Positions 35,204 to 47,290 of a DNA stretch of 64,000 bases are shown here, piece after piece. The stretch spans positions 2,480,001 through 2,544,000 of the forward strand of contig JAYKYS010000005.1 in assembly GCA_036924285.1 (NCBI GenBank), given 5' to 3'. The position numbers and the translations under genes were made by a program. A model generated the notes under the pieces. The model did not search any database. It was not told the DNA's origin and saw only the letters and a list, made by a program, of their open reading frames with translations. Numbering within the stretch: the stretch's first letter is position 1; the number at the start of each line of letters is the position of its first letter. Source of the stretch: Asterella californica (taxonomy: Eukaryota; Streptophyta; Marchantiopsida; Marchantiales; Aytoniaceae).

Positions 35204-35335
35204 AACATTGCAGAGTTTACTGAGGATGAAGTAGAAGACTCAAAGGAGATTGAAGACAAGTTCGAAGTTGAAGCTGAAGGGTCTTGATCTAGATCTGGCA
35301 CATACCGGAGGATGTGCAGGTTTAGAAGGGGTGGA
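35204..35335 (+). other. 3' tail and polypurine tract of a nested LTR element
   Basis: A Glu/Lys-rich frame end (EDSKEIEDKFEVEAEGS, stop at about 35285-35287) is followed by a short spacer. A purine-rich GAAGGGGTGGA then abuts TGTCACG at 35336. This is the arrangement of a polyprotein end, polypurine tract and 3' LTR. Confidence 0.5.
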
Positions 35336-36676
35336 TGTCACGTTACTTGGTGGCTATATGCTACACTTCTACTTCGACACTTGAGTTTTCTCGTCCTTTA
35401 TGCATATGTTTGACACCTTTGTCATATGTTATATATTTCGAGTCTTAAAAGGTTGATAGTATGTTATTTAACTTGTTCAAGCATTCATACGCTTGTGCAA
35501 GTGATTTCATACTTATCTACGTTGTTCAAAGTACATAACTTTAGGTTTACCATGTTGATAGAGTTTAAGCTCATGGGTTCTACTTACATGTTGCCTATGC
35601 ATGCTTTCTAGCTTGTTTAAATGATCTTTCGAGATTACGTGTCACTTTACATGTCTTCGTAGGAAGTTTAAGGTTTATGTTGACACTTTAGAGGCTTGAC
35701 ATGTAGCCTATGTGTGAAGTTAATTATCCACGTGGATTAGGGGCACAAAAGGACAGTGAAGTGAAGCTATGAACTCTCATTGGTCCATTTTTATCTTTTG
35801 TGAAACCTTTAACTTAGAAGCAGGGGTCTTAGAGGCAGTTCCAGCTTTTGGTAGAGACATTCAAAAATTTGAGAACACAAGGTGAGAGAGCTCGTCTTGC
35901 CAGTCACTGTTAGTGAAAATTTTGATCGATTTGGAGCAATAAAGAAGGAGTTATGCCAAATTGAAGTTTGGATTGGATCGGAATTACATCACAATTGTTG
36001 ATTTTGGATGTCAATTGTAGCAGAATAGAGATTATTGCTTCAAACCTTCGTGGTTGTGTTCACTGTCAGTAAGGCTACGAGTGTCAAAAAAGTTTCATGT
36101 CATTTGATTGAGTGAGTAATTCAAGGCAATTGCTGAAGAAGAGGGGTCTGAAAAGCTCTCAATCTAGAGCAGCAACTTCAGAGCTCGAGATCTGGAGAAC
36201 CGTATACAACTAGCAGTTCAAATTTCACAAGGATGTTAAACATGCTTTATAATCAAAATCTTGCAAGAATGAACAAAAGTTATCAAGCCAATTTTTTGTT
36301 CTAGGTCGAAGTAGCCATCTGGGTGCCAGAAATTGTCGTAATTTTCTTACTCAGAACGTTTTTGCTCATATCTCAGTGCTCAGATTTGATCTCAGGATGA
36401 AAGTTCGTATGTGTGTTCAGTAGCGCCTCTTTTACATGTAGGAGAAGTTTTGAAGTCTAAACCATCATATATTTCTTTTTCTTGAGTGTTAAAACTCATC
36501 GTTTGACCTTATTACTACTAGTTAGTCTTGATTTTCGCTTCCTGAACATATTGGAGGACCCAACAGACATGTGTAAGTGTTTGTAGTGCCACGTTATAAC
36601 CTGAAGCCTACCTCTTGAGTTAACAACCACAGCCAAAAGTCTAACGCTTTCCTAGGTAGACGTATCACACTCCGAC
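35336..36676 (+). repeat. LTR1, copy 1 (probable 3' LTR of nested element)
   Basis: It starts TGTCACGTTACTTGG and ends CACACTCCGACA. An inverted copy lies at 44210-45062 and lacks about 480 bp corresponding to 35735-36215. Long shared stretches include GTGCAAGTGATTTCATACTTATC and GTCGAAGTAGCCATCTGGGTG. Immediately to the right is the core of a chromovirus integrase, so the parent element had inserted into that gene. Confidence 0.75.
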
Positions 36677-36689
36677 AACAAATACAAAC

Positions 36690-37745
36690 AATCTTTGTGA
36701 TAGTTGACCGGTTTAGCAAACTAGCGAAGTTTACCCCGAACTTGGATACCGCAATAGTGTTCACGACTTCTCGATTATTCTTAGCTACTTGGTGGCATTC
36801 ACATGGATTATCCCGGAGTATTAATAATACTTCGGGGTAATCTATGTGAGGTAATTTTGGACCGAGACTCTAAGTTCACATGTATCTTTTGGAAACACTT
36901 GTTCAACTTGAGTACTAAATTAAAATTTTAGTACTTATTTTCATCTCGAAACGGATGGACAAATGGAACGAATTAACTTGGTTCTGAATCAATACTTGAG
37001 GGATTATGTGAGCGTGGACCAAAGTGATTGGATAGAGTGGATCTCTCAATCTTGTAGAGTATTGCTACAACTCCACGAAACATTCAGCAATCGGTGAATT
37101 ATTTTTCTTGCTAGCTTACAGATATGAGTCAAAAGGACCTCTAGACTTGACTCTTGCAGGAAGTTCTACATCGACACGATAAAGAACACGATAAACATCA
37201 GCTGAAGAGTTGGTGGCAGAAATGCAGCGGCGCGAGGAACAAATGAAAAAGAACCTCGACAAAGCATAACAATATTACACAAAGTAGGTAAATAATCATC
37301 GACGATAAGTGAAGTTCCAAGTGGACGAAGAAGTATGTTTGAGTACAAAAAACTTCACCCTTTCGGAAAGAATATAGGCAAAGTTCTCATCCAAGTTTGC
37401 GAGACCTTTTGTGATTGTCAAGAATCCACTTGAAAGGGGCCTATATTTTAGACCTTCCTCCCGAGTGGTGGTTGCATCGGACCTTCCATGTTTATTTATT
37501 AAGGAAGTACTTCAAGGACGATTTACGACTGGAGCACAAATAAGTTCTCAAGCCTCAACTTAATATCGTGCAAGGCAAAGTAGAATACGAGGAAGAGATC
37601 ACTTTGTGATCACGACGTACATCTCACCAAATGGAGTACTTGGTCAAATGGCGTGGATACCATTTGAACAAAGTAACTTGGGTGCTAGAGGAAGATCTAG
37701 AACATGCAAGCGAAGTATTGGACCTCTTCAAACGGCAACAATGAC
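36690..37745 (+). pseudogene. Chromovirus integrase core and chromodomain, broken
   Basis: A Ty3/gypsy integrase can be read across frameshifts. IFVIVDRFSKLAKF (first catalytic Asp) comes first, then DRDSKF (second Asp), [16 protein letters not shown] (catalytic Glu context), LNQYLRDYV and DWIEWIS. After a gap come DLPPEWWLHRTFHV and LLRKYF, the GPY/F-end region. A chromodomain follows, EYLVKWRGY...VTWVLEEDLEHA, ending in LFKRQQ and a stop. Several stops and frameshifts make it dead. The chromodomain is known to guide chromovirus integration to heterochromatin. Confidence 0.85.
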
Positions 37746-38507
37746 AACAAGGACGTTAGCAAGATGATGACATCTCGTTCCAATGAGGAGTGAAAAGGAA
37801 CAACGAATCATATGAGTAGCACTTGAGTCGATTTGAGCTGATGGACCTTGTAGCTTTGATTTGTATTTTGTGAAACTAAAGAATTGGTTTCTTGAAAATT
37901 GTCTAAGTGCATTGATAGTGCATGGTTATGACTAGTTCTGATCAGATGGCTATGATGTTATCAAAAGGAGGAACAAAGCATGTTCAAAGGAAGCGAGGTG
38001 GTTTGGATAAGCATGTAAATCAAGACTTAGGTTTGCATTAGCTTTGGCAAAGCGAGTGTGAATGACTTACACTTGTCTTGGAGCTTGGGGTGATCTTACG
38101 TTGCAGTTTTCTAACTGCAAGGTAAACTTAACCGTGCGTCTAAGTCAAATAAAGTTACAACTAGAAAGTGAGCTCCGAAGATCCAGTAAGTAGGTGTGAA
38201 TACTTCTAAGTTGGCAAGTTAAAGTCTTAAGTAGAATATTTAGAAATTGTCGACTATTTTGTTTAGGGGTGACCAAAGGATGTTTAGGGGTGACCAAAGG
38301 ACGTTTAGGGTTAGACTTCTCGAGACTAGTTGGAATTTTCTAAGTGTTTTAGTGACAACTTAAGACTCAAGCCAAGAATAGAATTACGGATTAGCTATCA
38401 GAATGCAATTCTGGCACCAAAGGGTTGGCTACTCATTTTGAACTTGGTGTAAACTTAAGGATCATTGTTGATGAGGGCACCAACCTCCAAAGCGAGGATG
38501 AATATCA
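37746..38507 (+). other. 3' untranslated stretch of the chromovirus
   Basis: The stretch lies between the chromodomain stop and LTR2. It carries a 21-bp unit GTTTAGGGGTGACCAAAGGA repeated two to three times (38261-38312) and a purine-rich AAAGCGAGGATGAA just before LTR2, a plausible polypurine tract. Confidence 0.5.
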
Positions 38508-39033
38508 CGACCTTAGTCTCAAGATCAGACGCAGACGTGGACAATATAATCCTAATAGACTTGCACTAGGTTGTGAACGCTACGAGTAGGACTTAACGAT
38601 TCGACTGAAAAGTCAAGAACAGATGAACCTTAAGTGATTCTTTGAACCAAAGTGGAACATTGGGTTATGACGTAGGGGCCTATCCTAAGGTGACCCCATA
38701 CGAATACTGATCTAAAAAGATAAGTCCGACAGGTCATCTCAGACGTAAGTCTGAGACGTGGATTCGAGCAAACTGGGACGTGGGTTTGACACAGATGGGT
38801 CCAAACCACAGGATCTCAGTCTGACGCTGGACCACGGTTCCTCGGAAAAATACTAAGTGTTAGAGCTCCAGTGACATTTTGGATCGTGGACGGAGATCAA
38901 GTAAGATCTCAAAGCGAGTAATGTATCATTGGAAAGATTTAATGATATCAATAACTCCTCTAATTGACATCGGAGCTGAGAATTATGGCTGATCTCATGA
39001 TCAAGTTGTGGTATACTTTTCAAGGACCAAAGA
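38508..39033 (+). repeat. LTR2, copy 1, truncated (chromovirus 3' LTR)
   Basis: It begins TATCACGACC after a purine tract and aligns in order with the inverse complement of 43580-44178. Shared words are CAAGATC.GAC, TTGTGAACGCT, AGGACTTAAC, AGATGAACC.TAAGTG, GGGCCTATCC and ATTATGGCTGATC.C/ATTATGACCGATCCC. Homology stops abruptly at about 39033, inside GACCAAAGAGG, where family A integrase begins. Confidence 0.7.
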
Positions 39034-39790
39034 GGCTAGAGAAGATCTATCTGACCAAGTTGAAGGTCGTGTCTTGAGGACGAAGACCACTGCTAGTGTC
39101 TGCCGCTTTCTACTTGAAGATGTTATTTGTAGATATGGGTGTGTGAGAAAGATCACTGCAGATAGGAGTGAACTGGATTTACAAAAAGCAGTTGAGCTCT
39201 TCAAGCGATTGGTAATCAAGTTACTGTTAATCACTGCATACAATCATAGAAGGAATGACAAGAGCGAACGGAGTCATCCATCAATCATCAAAGCTTTAGT
39301 AAAAAGCTTGCAAGGGGAAGATCTGTGAATCGTCTAGATTGCTACCATTTGCTTTATGGACAGACCGTACAACTCATAGTTCTGTTAGATGTTACACGCC
39401 AACATAGTTGATACTAGGACAAAAACTTATGATGTCGATTGAGGAGGTTGTGCCTACTTGGAATGTCTTGTCATGGGAAGATGGTAGAAGTATGGAGGAT
39501 CTTCTTGCATTAAAGATCCAGCAGTTAGAACGAAGACCTGAGGATGTTGCCAAAGCTGTGGAAAAGTTTAAGACTACTAGAGAGAGAAACAAAGAAAGAT
39601 TTGATAGGACGCATTGATTACGACCGAAACCAGTTAAGGAAGGTGATTGAGTATTAGTCTACGATAGTAGTCTGGATAATCAGCATGGCACTATCAGAAA
39701 GTTTTCCAAGAGATGGTTGGACCTTATGTGGTGTTAGAAGTTCATGATAATGTCACATACTCCTTTTCTCTCTTCATTTTCACTTTCACT
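39020..39790 (+). pseudogene. Ty3/gypsy family A integrase remnant
   Basis: The plus strand decodes REDLSDQVEGR, CRFLLEDVICRYGC, ADRSELD (catalytic Asp), ITAYN, KSERSHPSIIKALVK, then in a shifted frame LGQKLM, EVVPTWNVLSWEDG, LLALKIQQLERRPEDVAKA, NKERFDRTH, RPKPVKEGD, VYDSSLDNQHGT and RKFSKRW. This is the integrase C-terminal half of the same family whose gag lies at 39790-40890 in the opposite orientation. Stops and frameshifts are present. Confidence 0.8.
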
Positions 39791-40890
39791 CCACAAGAGA
39801 AACATCATGTGATGCAGATATTTCATTTACAAGCCTTTTCATACCACCCTTGCCAAAGTTGGTTCCCAACATCATCCCAGTCTCTCTCAAATGGATCTTA
39901 CCATCTTTGAAGAAGATAAGATCCTTTCTCATTGCATCTGTAAACTCCCCACAATCTCTCCTTACATGGTCTAGGCTATCGCACCATATAGAACAATGAA
40001 CAAAGTCTTTACTCATCTGAGGTCTCTGCATAGCAGGCTGTACATTCTATTCTTTCTGTTCCAACCTAGTGAGCTTAAGCTTAAGCTCCTTCATACCCTT
40101 GATCAACTCATCAAGCAGTGAGTCTTGCTCTCTAGCAATTACCAAGGCGGGCTTAGTAGACAACTGCTTGACATGAATTATAAAAGGTGCTGCTTCACTT
40201 ACCATCACTTTGTCTCTTCTTCTCTTTCTCTTGGTCAGCAAAGAGATAGCTTCTTCAACCTCCTTCCAATCAGTCTTCAATTCTCTTTCCTCACTCTTGT
40301 CTTCCAACAACAACTCATGCTTCTCTTGAATAGTCACGTCCGCTACTTGTAGAAAAAGCTCTGTCTTCTCCACCTCTAGTGTCAGCTTCTCTGTCCTAGA
40401 AAGTTGAGCATACTGACGATCAAACTCTCTTAACAATTCATTTACAAACAAACCTTTGTTGGGCTTAATCACCCACTCCAAGAATGTTCTCTTGATCACC
40501 TTCTATGAATCTTCATTGTAGTACTCCTCCTTCAAGGCGCGCATAAAGCTCTCCCAACTTTGTCCTTGCTGCTGCTTGAGCTCTTTCACACGCTCGCGAA
40601 TCTCAGGGGCAACTGCAAGTTCAAAGTTCTCCACCATCTCTTTCTCAGACACCTTGTTCACCTCCATCTCTCTAGCATAGTACCGCACGTACTTAATATC
40701 TCTCCTCCTGGTCTGGTCCATCTTGTGCAGCACTGATTGCAACGCCTTGGTTGCTAATACCTCCTTCCTCTCTGCTGCTACATAAACATGTGAAAAGCTT
40801 GGAACATCTTCATTGTAGCAGCATCAAATTGAATAGGTTGCTGAGCAGCACCACCACCTCCACTTGATCATCCTTGGTTGGTCATGATCT
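39790..40890 (-). pseudogene. Ty3/gypsy family A gag remnant
   Basis: Reading leftwards from an ATG at 40885, a gag polyprotein can be followed. MTNQG is followed by an early stop, then PIQFDAATMKMFQAF, LATKALQSVLHKMD, WESFMRALKEEYYNEDS, a stop, RTFLEWV, NKGLFVNELLREFDRQY, ELFLQVADV and ELIKGMKELKLKL. A zinc knuckle (CSIWCDSLDHVRRDC, about 39990) and TNFGKGGMKRLV follow. The Gly/Gln-rich N-terminus and the order fit a bryophyte-type gypsy gag. Stops and one frameshift break it. Confidence 0.8.
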
Positions 40891-40944
40891 CTGACCCAAT
40901 AACACTCTCAAGATAACTCTCACTGTAGGTGTTTTTCGCTCACC

Positions 40945-41170
40945 TACCGCCTTGTTGCACCAACAGAAGCTCTTGTTCAGTAAGTCACGAAACTCACAAC
41001 GCTAACCTGCAAATCACAATCACACGTTAGCGTTCATGCACCACTTATCTTAACTCAGTTTGGTCCGGACCGGAGCCGAACCGTCTCCCTAATCATCAAG
41101 CTCAGCATTCCCTAAGTCTCGACCTAGACCTGCCTAGGTTGATCCCAAAACATGAGCAAGTCACAAGAGG
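40945..41170 (-). repeat. Ty3/gypsy family A leader or LTR, copy 2
   Basis: The block shares long words with 34146-34370 in the same orientation and lies 55 bp upstream (minus-strand sense) of the gag ATG. It is probably the 5' leader of the gag at 39790-40890. Confidence 0.55.
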
Positions 41171-41309
41171 GTCTTAAACGATGCATCCAGCACACCTAGC
41201 GGTCCAACCGCTCGTGATATCTGTTTGGATCTAGGCTCCCGAATGATGATCTAACCGGCCGTCTCGTTGTCGTGTCGTGGACCGGCTCTTACATGAAATT
41301 CAAACTTCG

Positions 41310-41985
41310 ACTTTTGTCGCTCTAAAGATACTCATGGGAAAGACAAGCTAGACCCTAGCTTATGGACTTTTGGCATCATTTCAGATCTCCATTTTCATCG
41401 CATCAGTCGATAGAGCTCTTTGTCAACACTCCATAAGCACTTCGTCTACTTCGCTTGGACGCCTAGTGGAGAAGTTACATCACTCGAAAGATGGGTGAGA
41501 CAAGCTAGGCCTTAGCTTACGGACTTTTGGCACAACTTCGGATCTTCGCATCAATGGATAGAGCTCTTTGTCAGCTTTTCATAAGCACTTTGTCTACTTC
41601 GTTTGGACGCTTAGTGGAGAAGTTACAAGACTCGAAAGATGGAAAAAACAAGCTAGGCCCTAGCTTACGGGCTTTTGGCATCATTTCAGATCTCCATTTT
41701 CATCGCATAGATGGGTAGAGCTCCTTGTCAACTTTCCATATGCACTTTGTCTACTTCGTTTGGACGCCTAGTGGAGAAGTTACAAGACTCGAAAGATGGA
41801 GAAAACAAATTAGGCCCCAGCTTACGAGCTTTTAGCGCAACTTTGGATCTTTCCTTTATCGCATCAGTGGATAGAGCTCTTTGTCAGCTTTCCATAGGCA
41901 CTTTGTTTACTTCGTTTGGACATCTAGCGAAGAAGTAATGCGACTCGAAAGAAGGAAAAATCAAGCTAGGCCCTAGTTTACTTGT
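41310..41985. repeat. Four-copy tandem array, unit 148-157 bp
   Basis: Units start near 41364, 41521, 41669 and 41826, with a partial unit before. Each holds G.(A/G)CTTTT.G(C/G)..CA.(C/T)TT, GATAGAGCTCTTTGTCA, CACTTTGTCTACTTCG.TTGGACG, GGAGAAGTTAC, GACTCGAAAGATGG and AAGCTAGGCCCTAGCTTAC. Unit lengths of 157, 148 and 157 do not keep a reading frame, so it is not a protein repeat. Position suggests a satellite-like part of the adjoining LTR or leader. Confidence 0.85.
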
Positions 41986-41989
41986 TGAT

Positions 41990-44178
41990 TGGGTATTTGA
42001 GACTTCAGGTGTTATATCAAAGACGCAAGGGGCCTGCTTCATTATTATAATTATGACAGAACTTCGTACGTACAGAGATTGTGACAAGGGGCAGCTTAGG
42101 GGTTAGCTTGCACCTGCGACATGTAAGCGGACGGTTCGGGAGATTTGGAGGTCCAATGCAAGCGCGCAAGGCGTCGTTGGGTTCAGATCTGTGCAGGCTA
42201 CGCACTGGTTAAGACAGTTTGTGAAGAGACGGATTGGGGGATGTGTACTAAGAGAAATTGAGACGTAGGAAGGAGATTTAGAGATTTCAGTTATCTATGA
42301 AGGAGAGTTGAACCCTTCGGACCGTTCCGGAGTCCAAACTTGCTGTCCTTGGATCCATCGGGATCAGAACACCGAGTTCTACAGGAAATTGAAGACGATA
42401 CCAAGTTTCATCGGGCGGTTTAGGAGTTCTGAGTGAAATTGACTCATAGGGAAGTGCTTGTGTCAGATTTTTCATCGCCTGCGACCTGAAATTGGGTTGT
42501 TCTTCGTGATCGGTGTGTCAAGCTCTTCGTTCTTGGTGCCTACGCAACCCGGGAGTCTTCATCTACGCATAGGAGAAGACAATACTTGGATTGGATTGTT
42601 GGTTTGGGTGAGGTGAGCGAGTTTGAGCCGCAGGGAGTTCATTTACGTTAGCTTTTTGCAACCTGAGACCAAATTTCTTGTGTGGTTTTGCAAGGGGAAC
42701 TCCAAACGACTTGTTTGGAGTCTCGTTGGGTTCGTGATAGCTAGATCTATCTGCCAGGAAAGATGGATATCAGTTTAGACGATCCGTTTGTGCGATGTGT
42801 GCGGTTTTAAGTCGCAGAGAGGAGTTTTTGAAGGTTCGGTCACCTGCGACAGAAAATCGGCAATATCTCGGCTGTTGGGAGTCGGATCTGAAGGTTTCTT
42901 GGGGTAACGGAGTCAGCGGAGAAGACCCTATCCACATCTGAAGTCCGTTCGACGAAAGGAGGAAGTTCTCAGATAGGTATTTTTCGATTTCTTCGCTATG
43001 GGTTTTGCTCTTTTGAGTTCGTTAGAGTTCTGGTTGGCTATATACAACTTGTGGTACCTAGTTTTGGCTAAGAGCTTGTACATGGGTGTGGTTTGGACTT
43101 GGGTTTGGATCGCGTGAAACTGCTGTGGCTCTGTTGTTAGCAAAGGAAAGTTTCTCTTGCTTTGAGCTACGCTTCGGTGGTTTTGGGTCAGGGTTGTGAT
43201 TCAGGGGTTGTTTTTAGGGGCTTTTGAAGCAGGTTACAGACCGCTCTGGTCTGTTTCTCAGTTCTGTGCTCTTAGGAGAAAGAACCGGCAGTGTACATAC
43301 ATTTGGAGTTGATATATATCGCAGCATTCGTTTTCGTGGTTGTTTTTCTTTGTCTTGTTTCTGTTTCAGCACACAACATCTCCACAGCCAAGAACCTCGC
43401 GTTTTCTTGGACATCCTTCATGCAAAATCCGACACGATATCGTTCTCTAGTCTTGCTCCAGTCCTTACATCGTTCCTAAGTCCGGACCGGAACGTGCCTT
43501 GGAACCGGCCTTGCCATCACCTCATACCCTTAGAGTCTGTCCGTCGAACCCTAGGTCGGGTGACTCATCTTGGCCCACGCAGACATCGAGCCCCCCTCAT
43601 ATATACTTATGAGGATCCGCGGCCCCGCCCTCCTCTTTGGTCTTTGAAAATTATATCACAATCTGATCACGGGATCGGTCATAATTCTCAGCTCATAGAT
43701 CAGTTCGAAGAGTTCTGCAGTCCCTTGAAAACTCTCGCCGAGACCTGTCCAATGATAACTTACTCGGCTCGAGATCTTATGTGGAGCTCCGTCCATGATC
43801 TAAAACGTCACTTGAGCTCCGACACTTAGCTATTTTCAAGAACATGTGGTCCACATCCAGACTCGAACCCTGTGGTTCGGACCAGCGTTCGAACCACGAT
43901 CCTCTACGTCTCGGACCCACGTCTCGGACCTATGTTTTGATCTGTTTCCAGACTTACCTCCTTAGGTCAGCGTTCGTGTGGGGTCGTCTTGGGATAGGCC
44001 CTTATGTCTTAATCTAACGTTCCAACATTGATTCAGAGAACCACTTAGGGTTCATCTGATCTCGACTTCTCGACCAAGCTGTTAAGTCCTTCTCGCAGCG
44101 TTCACAACCTAGCGCAAGTCCACTAGGGTTCTATTGTTCGCGTCTGTGTCCGATCTTGAGATTTGAGAGGTCACGACA
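41990..44178 (-). repeat. LTR2, copy 2 (inverted), long
   Basis: On the minus strand it starts TGTCGTGACCTC at 44178 and matches 38508-39033 for about 550 bp, then continues. A TATATATGAGG box lies at about 43596-43608 (minus-strand sense), a plausible promoter. The right-hand end of homology cannot be fixed because copy 1 is truncated. The end near 41990 is a guess from the tandem array that follows. Confidence 0.55.
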
Positions 44179-44209
44179 ATGTTTCACGTGAGTTCATAAA
44201 AAAGAAGTA

Positions 44210-45062
44210 TGTTAGAGTGTGGTAGAAAAATGTTAGGCTTTTGGCTGTGGTTGTTTACTCAAGGTAGGCTTCAAGTTATAACATGGCACTACAAACAGTT
44301 ACACATGTTTTTTTGGTCCTCTAATATGTTCAGAAAGCAAAAATCAAGACTAACTAATAGTAATAAGATTACATGATGAACTTTAACACTCAAGAATAAG
44401 ACATATATTATGGTTTAGACTTCAAAACTTCTCCTACATGTAAAGGAAGCCCTACTGAACGCACATAAGAACTTTCAGCCTGAGATCAAATCTGAGCAGT
44501 GAGATATGGACAAAAACGTTCAGAGTAAAGAAATTACAAAAATTTTTGACACCCAGATGGCTACTTCGACCTAGAACAAAAAATTGGCTCGATAACTTTC
44601 GCTCATTCTTACAGTATTTGGATTCTAAAGCATGCTTAACATCCATGTGAAATTTGAAAGTGAAATAGGCTACATGTCAAGCCTCTAAAGTGTCAGCATA
44701 AACCTTAAACTTCCTACGAAGACATGTAAAGTGACACGTAATCCCGAAAGATAATTTAAACAAGCTAGAAAGCATGCATAAGCGATATGTAAGTACAACC
44801 CATGAGCTTAAACTCTATCAACATGGTAAACTTAAAGTTATGTACTTTGAACAACGTAGATAAGTATGAAATCACTTGCACAAGCGTACGAATGCTTGAA
44901 CAAGTTAAATAACATACTATCAACATATTAAAACTCAAAATATATAACATAATAATGTTAACACTATATGCAAAGGTGTCAAACATATGCATAAAAGATT
45001 AGAAGTAATATTGAGCTAACTTCTAGAACTACTAAACTCAAGTGCAACCAAGTAACACGACA
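44210..45062 (-). repeat. LTR1, copy 2 (inverted)
   Basis: It starts TGTCGTGTTACTTGG at 45062 and ends CACACTCTAACA at 44210. It is an inverted copy of 35336-36676 with an internal deletion. Its upstream flank encodes the zinc-binding part of a chromovirus integrase, so it interrupts the same gene as copy 1. The 31 bp to LTR2 (44178) contain no integrase core, so that part has been lost here. Confidence 0.75.
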
Positions 45063-45064
45063 CA

Positions 45065-45590
45065 GTTTGAGTCAGGCAAAGCATGATGCTTTCCCAAGGT
45101 TTAGCTAGAATAGGTAAAGGAAGAAGCAACCCTTGTTTCTTCGTATAAGAAACTCAGTTCGTTTGACAAATTACACATGTTTTCACAAAGTGGGCAACGT
45201 AGTCTTTCATGTGGGGCTAATAAAACTATTTAGCTATCATTGCTAAAGTGGAATTTTCTCTTTTATGACTTGATAAGGATGCTTCGTGACACTCTTTAAG
45301 CAACTTAGTCTTAAGTTTCCTGGTCCCACATAAATCCAACTTTGTTTGAACATGAGTCATCCATGTCTCAATTGCATGTTCTGCAACTTCACTCCTCGCT
45401 TGAGTTATTCAATGCACTCTTTAGCTTGGTCATTGTGGAGAGATTCGACCGCTAGTCATTGATAAGATTTTCTTACATCTTATTAGTCATATCATTGTTC
45501 TTCAGCTTTGAGATACTTTTCAAGATCACCTTTGTCCACATCAATTTGGAGTTGCGACGCCTAAAGGTTGTGAGTTTGTGTGCTTCGACA
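45065..45590 (-). pseudogene. Chromovirus integrase zinc-binding region, broken
   Basis: The minus strand decodes KLDLCGTRKLKTKLLKECH, SSHKREN, FYWPHMKDYVAHFVKTCVICQ and GLLLPLPILAKPWES. This is the HHCC zinc-binding domain that precedes the integrase core in chromoviruses. The core itself is at 36690-37745 on the other strand; here the frame runs into LTR1. Stops are present. Confidence 0.75.
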
Positions 45591-47290
45591 TTAGGGCTCT
45601 TTTGGACATCCATCCTAATTGGGTTGTCTTACAAGTGAACGTGAAAATACTTTTAATAGTATTTTCTGCCTTCCATCTGTAGGGAGCTCATGGATGGCGG
45701 TGTATCTCTAACAAATCTCGTTTCTTTCGTGCAATCATTCTATGGTTCTTCTTTCTCTCTTTATTACCAACACGGTCCTTCGAGATAGAGGTTTACAATC
45801 ATCAACTCCACTACAAGTACTCGTCAAGGAGACCTTCTGGATGGACTTCTCTTTGTCTTAGCTCACTATAGTGCTATCTTGGTCATCGCCTTGGTTGCTC
45901 TAGGTTGTGTCTTTCCATCTCTAGCTGATGACACACATATCGTACGTCTGACGGACAAAATCTGTGATGTCTTTGATCACCTCATCTCTCAATTGACCTT
46001 GGTAAAGTTGAGAATGAAGGTGTCAAAGTGCAAGATTTTGTCTCCAATAGGTATTTCTTCTGACCTCCAGCTCCTAGAAGGATTTGTTACACCTAGAGAT
46101 GGTTACGTATCCTCGGATTACCGATAGATTCATAGACCTTCGTCCCTCAGTTCTTAGATGTTGCTCTGGCGGAACACGTTTTGCATATTGAGAATCTCTC
46201 TAGGTTAGAGGACCTCCAAGTTGTCTTTGGTATCTTTTCCTCTTCCATTGCATGTTGTCTGGGTTACTTACTTAGCACAATACGTTCATCTCTAATCTTC
46301 ATCTCGTGCCTTAGAGAGTTTGATAGGAGGATCATGAGAGTCTTTGACGACATCTTAGGACCAAAGACCTTTGAGTGTGTGGCAAGATGTCATGTAGGCA
46401 GACATCATTTTCAATATCATGTGACGAGGTGGGTTTATTATCTATGGAGGAGAGTGCTCCGATAGCTTTTTTGGGTAGTTCGACCCTCTCAGCACCTTGG
46501 CTTTGTTGTCATTTTTTGTGCGGGATAGATCTATTCTGGAGAACTATGTAATAGATGTGAAGGATGGTTCTTATCCACTACAGATGTGTCTCTATGAAGC
46601 AAGAAATAATTTGACTATGGAGGCACGTGAGACACATCTCTGATTCGATATCTTAGCTACCGATGGATCACACGGACTGCATTCCTCTCTAACGGGATAT
46701 CATTTTTATCAGATTCATACGCTCTTAATTGATCCTTCCATCTTACATGGTACTAGAGCTCGACTTTGCTCTTGTTCGACAAGGGCGCAAGCTCTTGATT
46801 CATAGCTCGATCTTGCATTAGAGCGTTTCGACTTGCATCGAATATCTTCTCTACAGGGATGAGATTTTGCCTAGGCTTGGTCCAGCATGTTGCTTCAGCA
46901 CTGTCCATCTACAAGTGCGGTATCCCTCTCGACATCTCGGGTCGACATCTTGCTCGTTGTGCTCAAGGTGGAGAGCGAATAGCTACTCATGATGTCATCA
47001 GGGACGTTGTGTTTGCTATAGCACGGGAGAGCAGTTACATGACATGAAGAGAGCGTTGATATGTCTTTCAAATGAGAAGATCAATGAGAGCTGACCTGTA
47101 CATGATGAGAGAGAACCAAATCTCAATGACAGATGTGCTTGTCAAGGATCTGACACGAGACTCGGTGGCAGCACAAGTGATCATCCATCCTCCAAGATGG
47201 ACGGCAAGCGTGGTGGCAGCAACGAAGGTGACCAAGTATAAGAATATGTAAGAGAGATATCGCTTCATCTCTTAGTCTTGGAGATATATG
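45591..47290 (+). pseudogene. Non-LTR-type reverse transcriptase remnant
   Basis: An RT can be followed across shifts. SFYGSSFSLYYQHG is followed by STRQGDLLDGLLFVLAHY (domain 4), then CVFPSLADDTHI (the catalytic ADD box, about 45906-45941), KVSKCKILSP and GFVTP. Then come ENLSRLEDLQVVFGI, FDRRIMRVFDDILGP and HHFQYHVTRWV. The C-terminal part has KCGIPLDISGRHLARCAQ, GGERIATHDVIRDVVF (46905-47020) and MREDQISM-like to RDSVAAQV (47105-47185). This is a LINE-like or related retroelement of non-seed plants. Stops and frameshifts make it dead. I cannot name its clade. Confidence 0.7.
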
